Assembly: GCA_017469265.1 (NCBI GenBank)
Contig: JAFUGS010000087.1
Location: 1 to 56,533, forward strand
Origin: Clostridia bacterium
GTDB taxonomy: Bacteria > Bacillota > Clostridia > Christensenellales > Aristaeellaceae
Direction: 5' to 3'
Length of the DNA: 56,533 nt
Shown: piece by piece, positions 53,107 to 56,533 of the stretch
Layout: each line of letters starts with the position of its first letter
Position numbering within the stretch: position 1 is the stretch's first letter
Program-made: the position numbers and the translations under genes
Notes under the pieces: model-generated
What the model saw: only the letters and a program-made list of their open reading frames with translations
Database searches by the model: none
Told to the model about the DNA's origin: nothing

Positions 53107-53892
53107 ATGGCTCAGCACACAATCCCCGGGAATGAGAAATTGGCTCAAATGATTCGCAAAAGGCGCATTGAATTACAGTTAACTATAGAAGAAGCAGCTT
53201 CACGTGCTGGAGTCGGGACCAAAACCTGGAGCCGGTACGAAGCAGGTGAATCCATCAGAGTCGACAAAAGTAAAGGGATTTGCAGGGCACTTAATTGGAG
53301 AGCTTTTCCTGATGAGGAGAGAGAAGATGATAATCCCCTTTCTGTTGAAAAATATAGAAATCATGAGGCTTGGTCAAAGTACCTTGAGGATAATCATGGT
53401 CAAAGGGCAGCAATATCTTTTGCAATCGGCAGTGATATATTATTGGACAATATCAAACAGGATTTAGAGGGACTAGAATCTTTGCCTGCAGGTTCGCATG
53501 TTGGGCAATTGGATTTTTCATTGCTGAAGGATGAACTTCCGCCACAGTTTCTGATGAGATATGACTATGACTTCCTTTATCATATGAAATGTGAACTGTT
53601 AAATATGCGCAGAAGAGCAGGGCATGGAATGTCTATGATGGCGCATAGTGTTTTGGATGAACTCTTGATTTATCTTTGCAATGAAGAGGCTCTTGGATAC
53701 ATAGAAATCATAGAAGCAGATGACAGATTTGAAGGTGAGGAAGAATATAAGAATAGGGATTGGGAATTTGATTTATTTGATGACATGGATATTGTGACTT
53801 GCTTGTATTCTGAAATGTATATTGATGAGGAAAACATATATCATTATGTCCATTGGAATGAACAACAGTTTTATATGGATGATGCAGAATAA
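53107..53892 (+). CDS. XRE-family HTH regulator with uncharacterised C-terminal domain
   Basis: A 261-residue protein. Residues about 10-62 form an XRE helix-turn-helix (LAQMIRKRRIELQLTIEEAA, then GVGTKTWSRYEAGES). The remainder is an acidic, aromatic-rich domain without a recognised family (MRYDYDFLYHMKCELLNMRRRAG and DDMDIVTCLYSEMYIDEENIYHYVHWNEQ). It may be a phage-type repressor or the sensor of an accessory-island function. AT-rich codon use sets it apart from the high-GC chromosome. AAGGAGGG is 8-9 bp upstream of the ATG. Confidence 0.8.
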   Translation: MAQHTIPGNEKLAQMIRKRRIELQLTIEEAASRAGVGTKTWSRYEAGESIRVDKSKGICRALNWRAFPDEEREDDNPLSVEKYRNHEAWSKYLEDNHGQRAAISFAIGSDILLDNIKQDLEGLESLPAGSHVGQLDFSLLKDELPPQFLMRYDYDFLYHMKCELLNMRRRAGHGMSMMAHSVLDELLIYLCNEEALGYIEIIEADDRFEGEEEYKNRDWEFDLFDDMDIVTCLYSEMYIDEENIYHYVHWNEQQFYMDDAE

Positions 53893-53960
53893 GGAAACTC
53901 GGGAAATATATTTTGAGATAAATGGCTATCGACAAATCAAAATTTGACAAGGTGGTTGCT

Positions 53961-54461
53961 ATGGAGTTAAGGAAAATCAACATACAGGACGCATTGGCTC
54001 AATGGGAATACACAACAGGGCTGCCCGCAGATGAAAACGGATTGACAAATCCCTACCATGGCGTGTCCTATGAGGAGTATGTCGGGACAGTACTTCCTAA
54101 ATTGATCTCTTACGAACAGCCCGTCGATATGCCGGACTGGTTTGTGCCTGAAACATATTACTACCTGTGGGACGGAGATTGTTTGGTTGGTGAATTCCGT
54201 ATCCGTCATTACCTGACGGAATCGTTACGTAACGGCGCAGGCCATATCGGATACAGCATTCGAAATGATATGCGCGGCAATGGCTACGGAACAACGGGTT
54301 TGAAGCTGACACTTGAAATCGCACGGGGGATCGTGCCGGAGGATGAGATCTATTTGCGTGTCAATAAGGATAACATCGCCTCGCAGAAAGTCATGCTGAA
54401 GAATGGAGCCCGAATAACATGCGAAGATGAAGAGCACTACTTTATGCGAATCCCTAAATGA
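53961..54461 (+). CDS. GNAT-family N-acetyltransferase
   Basis: A 166-residue acetyltransferase starting at ATG 53961 (MELRKINIQDALAQWEYTTG) after AAGGTGG. An upstream ATG at 53922 lacks a ribosome site. It matches the predicted acetyltransferase COG3981 type: YYLWDGDCLVGEFRIRHYLTESLRNGAGHIGYSIRNDMRGNGYGTTGLKL with the acetyl-CoA-binding R-x2-G-x-G/A loop at about 110-118, and NIASQKVMLKNGA. The substrate is unknown. Low GC content. Confidence 0.85.
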   Translation: MELRKINIQDALAQWEYTTGLPADENGLTNPYHGVSYEEYVGTVLPKLISYEQPVDMPDWFVPETYYYLWDGDCLVGEFRIRHYLTESLRNGAGHIGYSIRNDMRGNGYGTTGLKLTLEIARGIVPEDEIYLRVNKDNIASQKVMLKNGARITCEDEEHYFMRIPK

Positions 54462-54569
54462 GCGGCAAACCGCCAATTCCAGTTTGTCGAGATACCCCGT
54501 TGAGAGAAAAAAAGAAATTATTTGAGTTCGTTTACGATCGACAATCGGGATTTGCAGGAGCGTAAAAAA

Positions 54570-55052
54570 ATGATCAGAGAAGTCCGAAAAGAAGAAATAC
54601 CTGAATGCGTGCAGGTGATCCGGCGCAGCCATCATACAGTGGCGGATGAATTCGGCTTTACGGAGGAAAACGCGCCAAGATATGTAGCTTTTGCCACGGA
54701 TGAAAATCGGCTGATATGGCATATGGATCAGGAACACCGGCTCATGTTTCTGGATGAAGAAAGCGGTATCATCCGGGGATATTACTCACTGCTTCTGAAA
54801 CAGAACGGTGAATGTGAATTGGGCAATCTTTCAGTATTGCCTGAGTACAGGCATAACAGAATCGGAACGGAACTGCTCAGGCATGCCATCGGTATCGCGC
54901 GGGAGCATCAATGTAAAATGATGCGTCTGAGCATCGTAGAGGAAAACACTGTACTGCGCCAATGGTATGAAAGGAATGGAGCGGTTCATACTGGGACAGA
55001 GAAGTATGACTTTTTCCCATTCACCTGCGGATATATGATGATTCAGCTTTGA
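54570..55052 (+). CDS. GNAT-family N-acetyltransferase
   Basis: A 160-residue acetyltransferase starting at ATG 54570 (MIREVRKEEIPECVQVI), about 9 bp after AGGAG. Conserved GNAT features are GYYSLLLKQNGECELGNLSVLPEYRHNRIGTELLRHAI (acetyl-CoA loop RHNRIG) and LRQWYERNGAVHTGTEKYDFFPFTCGYM. Target unknown. It lies in the island after the other GNAT gene, but with a ~108-bp gap and unlike sequence. Confidence 0.85.
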   Translation: MIREVRKEEIPECVQVIRRSHHTVADEFGFTEENAPRYVAFATDENRLIWHMDQEHRLMFLDEESGIIRGYYSLLLKQNGECELGNLSVLPEYRHNRIGTELLRHAIGIAREHQCKMMRLSIVEENTVLRQWYERNGAVHTGTEKYDFFPFTCGYMMIQL

Positions 55053-55117
55053 GTATCCTGATATTTGATGGAAAAAATATCGGAAAAAATTAGCTTTCCA
55101 AGGATAAAAAACAGCAC

Positions 55118-55146
55118 TTGCAGAATTGAGATATATCTCATATAAT
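55118..55146 (+). promoter_or_regulatory. Promoter with embedded operator for the HigB/HigA-type pair
   Basis: TTGCAG, a 17-bp spacer and a perfect TATAAT. The spacer contains a perfect 14-bp palindrome TGAGATA/TATCTCA (55127-55140), directly abutting the -10. This is the usual placement for antitoxin autorepression. Confidence 0.75.
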
Positions 55147-55189
55147 AAGTGTGCAACTGAAATCGTTTCAGGAGGCAAGAGCAGAGTAG

Positions 55190-55567
55190 ATGCAATTTCA
55201 AGTAGAGTTTTACGATACAGAAGATGGCAGAACTCCAACACAGGAATTCCTTGATTCTCTTGAGCCTGAAATGAATGCGAAAATGGTTGGCCTTATGGAG
55301 ATTCTGGAAGAGAAAGGGTATTCGCTACGCGAACCATACTCCGCTCCTCTTGAGGATGGTATATTTGAACTGAGAGCTGTTCAAGGCTCCAACATTTCTC
55401 GTGCTCTGTTCTTCTTCTATGTCGAAGGTCGAATCGTCATTACTCATGGATTTATCAAAAAGACGCAGAAAACACCCAGAGCGCAGATCGAACTGGCAAA
55501 GAAATACAGGGCTGATTTCTTAAGAAGACAACAGGCCGCAGTAACAAGCAAGAAAGGAAGCAGGTGA
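55190..55567 (+). CDS. HigB/RelE-like toxin (Gp49-like)
   Basis: A 125-residue protein of the phage-derived Gp49-like/HigB group of type II toxins, which cut mRNA on the ribosome. It has VEFYDTEDGRTPTQEFLDSLEPEM, LREPYSAPLEDGIFELRAVQGSNISRALFFF and HGFIKKTQKTPRAQIELAKKYR. The toxin gene precedes the antitoxin, the order typical of HigBA, and overlaps the GTG upstream of the antitoxin start. A cationic C-terminal tail (RRQQAAVTSKKGSR) extends the usual domain. Confidence 0.88.
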   Translation: MQFQVEFYDTEDGRTPTQEFLDSLEPEMNAKMVGLMEILEEKGYSLREPYSAPLEDGIFELRAVQGSNISRALFFFYVEGRIVITHGFIKKTQKTPRAQIELAKKYRADFLRRQQAAVTSKKGSR

Positions 55568-55572
55568 GTGTA

Positions 55573-55881
55573 ATGAATCTGAAGGATTATAAGAAAGAAA
55601 AGATGAAGGATCCTGTATTTGCGAAAGCGTATGAGGAAATCCAGCCGGAAATGAATGTAATTCGCGCGATGATTGAAGCACGTACATCCCAGAACCTGAC
55701 TCAGAAACAGCTGGCAGAGAAAACTGGTATTGCACAGACGGAAATCAGCCGTCTGGAAAACGGCACACGAAATCCAAGCATCAAGCTGCTTCAAAGGCTG
55801 GCTGAAGGCATGGGAATGGTTCTTGATGTGCAATTTAAGCCCAAAGGGTCATCACAGGCAGCAGTCACATCAAAAGGATAA
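55573..55881 (+). CDS. HigA-like XRE antitoxin
   Basis: A 102-residue antitoxin starting MNLKDYKKEKMKDPVFAKAYEEI, typical of HigA. The XRE helix-turn-helix (NLTQKQLAEKTGIAQTEISRLENGTRNPSIKLLQRLAEGMG) lies at about 45-85. It should neutralise the toxin and repress the operon through the palindrome at 55127-55140. ATG 55573 is preferred over a GTG 9 bp upstream. The toxin and antitoxin end in similar QAAVTSK tails, an odd coincidence possibly reflecting exchanged sequence. Confidence 0.88.
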   Translation: MNLKDYKKEKMKDPVFAKAYEEIQPEMNVIRAMIEARTSQNLTQKQLAEKTGIAQTEISRLENGTRNPSIKLLQRLAEGMGMVLDVQFKPKGSSQAAVTSKG

Positions 55882-55889
55882 GAGAAAAA

Positions 55890-56023
55890 TACCAGTATCT
55901 AAAGGAAAATCGGAAGAGCAAAAGAAGCGTGATCTCTTCCTCCGTCAGAAGGAATTGCTGGCCACGCTCCTGGAACATGGCGCGATCAGTCAGGCGCAGC
56001 ATAATAAATCTCTCGGAGATTAG
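55890..56023 (+). pseudogene. Decayed small ORF of clostridial mobile elements
   Basis: The frame reads KGKSEEQKKRDLFLRQKELL, then ATLLEHGAISQAQHNKSLGD and a TAG stop. It has no start codon. Beyond the stop it continues in frame as TEKMEM, so a sense codon (for example Leu TTG) may have mutated to TAG. Small proteins of this pattern are common in Clostridia mobile elements; that resemblance is from memory. Confidence 0.4.
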
Positions 56024-56165
56024 ACCGAGAAGATGGAGATGCAACCAACGATTGACCAACAGGCAAGGCACGTGATATCCTCATGCTGCAACCTGGGCGG
56101 TTGCAACGGATGGTTGAACCTATAAAAGTGAATAAATCTCCCAAATGTCCGATTTGAACCTGTCT

Positions 56166-56250
56166 GGAAATAGGCGGAAAAGCAAGGAAACAGGTGGCAA
56201 AAAACGGAAAAAGCAGGAAAAACGAAGCGAATTCCGGAAAGAAGCGGAAA
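56166..56250 (+). repeat. Right array of GGAAA motifs with 10-nt phasing
   Basis: GGAAA occurs at 56166, 56176, 56186, 56206, 56216, 56236 and 56246, all on exact multiples of 10 nt; the missing steps hold GGCAA or AAGCG. It is the reverse-complement partner of the left array (TTCCG). An inverted repeat TGCAACC-TGGGC-GGTTGCA lies just before it (56087-56105). No gene is visible between 56024 and 56263. Confidence 0.7.
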
Positions 56251-56263
56251 AAGCGGCAAAATC

Positions 56264-56430
56264 TTTGGTTCGGGACCAAAAGGCCGCGGGTGAGCGAGCC
56301 GACCGTCGCCCCAGTAGGGCGTCGCCGCAGGCGAAGGAAGGCGAACGAATCAACCGAAACGAGTGGAGCGCCTGCTCCAAGGGCGATCTGCGACGATTGA
56401 GGTTGCGTTTCGAATCCCGCCACTTCGACT
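56264..56430 (+). repeat. Right border repeat with tRNA-Pro anticodon arm and 3' end
   Basis: Bases 56264-56290 are identical to 49764-49790 of tRNA-Pro (anticodon arm, variable loop and 5' T-stem). The ~118-nt GC-rich element (56291-56408) follows, then the T-loop and 3' acceptor of tRNA-Pro (56409-56428). The tRNA's 5' half is absent. The GCGGG and CCCGC T-stem strands could still pair across the insertion. The part from 56291 matches the left copy at 49901-50041. Confidence 0.85.
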
Positions 56431-56465
56431 CCGGAGAGTATTGATCTACAATGCTCTCCGGTTTT
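56431..56465 (+). terminator. Terminator following the right border repeat
   Basis: A 13-bp stem CCGGAGAGTATTG/CAATGCTCTCCGG with loop ATCTA and TTTT. It has the same position and inner stem as the left-copy terminator but a covarying outer stem. The remaining 68 bp hold an inverted repeat TTTACAAC/GTTGTAAA (56498-56520) and no gene. Confidence 0.88.
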
Positions 56466-56533
56466 CAGTTTTGGGAAAAATTACGCAGTTTTGCCGATTT
56501 ACAACTTTCTGCGTTGTAAACGGTTACAACGGA

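Noticed and set aside
56120-56444. ORFs across the right border repeat (RLIRSPSFACGD type)
   Set aside because: Same repeat-derived reading frames as at the left border. There is no ribosome site, and RNA structure explains the conservation better.

Overview
The window is chromosomal DNA from a high-GC, Gram-positive-type anaerobe, most likely a member of Bacillota class Clostridia. Supporting features are a SecA with a C-terminal SEC-C zinc motif, FloA with an NfeD partner, YitT, an Rrf2 regulator, a lysine (L-box) riboswitch, strong sigma-A-type promoters with 16-18 bp spacers, and AGGAGG ribosome sites. The high GC and the many secreted SH3-like proteins recall Christensenellales/Aristaeellaceae, but that placement is inference.

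Positions 1-49,600 are ordinary, densely packed chromosome. In order they hold: a minus-strand secA-prfB-(Lit-like) unit; a membrane-anchored CARDB-like protein; a complete branched-chain amino acid ABC operon (binding protein, two permeases, two ATPases); a rhodanese/TtcA-like fusion; radA; an nfeD-floA operon that ends in a protein with DPCH repeats; a secreted SH3-like protein; a MATE exporter divergent from an AraC regulator; a possible TIM-barrel enzyme; SIMPL, zinc-ribbon and YitT proteins; an Orn/Lys/Arg-decarboxylase-family enzyme; an amidohydrolase; rfbC; and an unusual phosphoribosyltransferase-like protein. These are followed by a polar amino acid ABC operon under a lysine riboswitch, several secreted or cell-surface proteins, an acyltransferase, a second AraC regulator, a GT2 glycosyltransferase, leuS, and a large SH3b/peptidoglycan-binding protein. 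The last chromosomal group is an Rrf2 regulator divergent from a second polar amino acid ABC operon that ends in a CntK-like histidine racemase gene, then a BaiN-type flavoprotein.

At about 49,610 a tRNA-Thr/tRNA-Pro operon begins. Beyond it lies a lower-GC accessory region of about 6.2 kb. It carries a GIY-YIG nuclease, broken P-loop ATPase and AAA genes, a DUF1492-like protein, an amidohydrolase cassette between two identical palindromes, an XRE regulator, two GNAT acetyltransferases and a HigB/HigA-type toxin-antitoxin pair. The region is bracketed by two nearly identical ~141-nt repeats. Each repeat ends in the 3' part of tRNA-Pro followed by a terminator, and the two terminators keep the same fold with covarying stems. 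Inside each repeat border is an array of TTCCG/GGAAA motifs with 10-nt phasing, in opposite orientation at the two ends. No integrase or transposase is visible.

The most interesting signals are this tRNA-Pro-bounded island with its structured repeat unit and phased arrays, the CntK-like racemase in an amino acid transporter operon, the DPCH-repeat partner of FloA/NfeD, and a ~34-nt repeat found at three distant sites.
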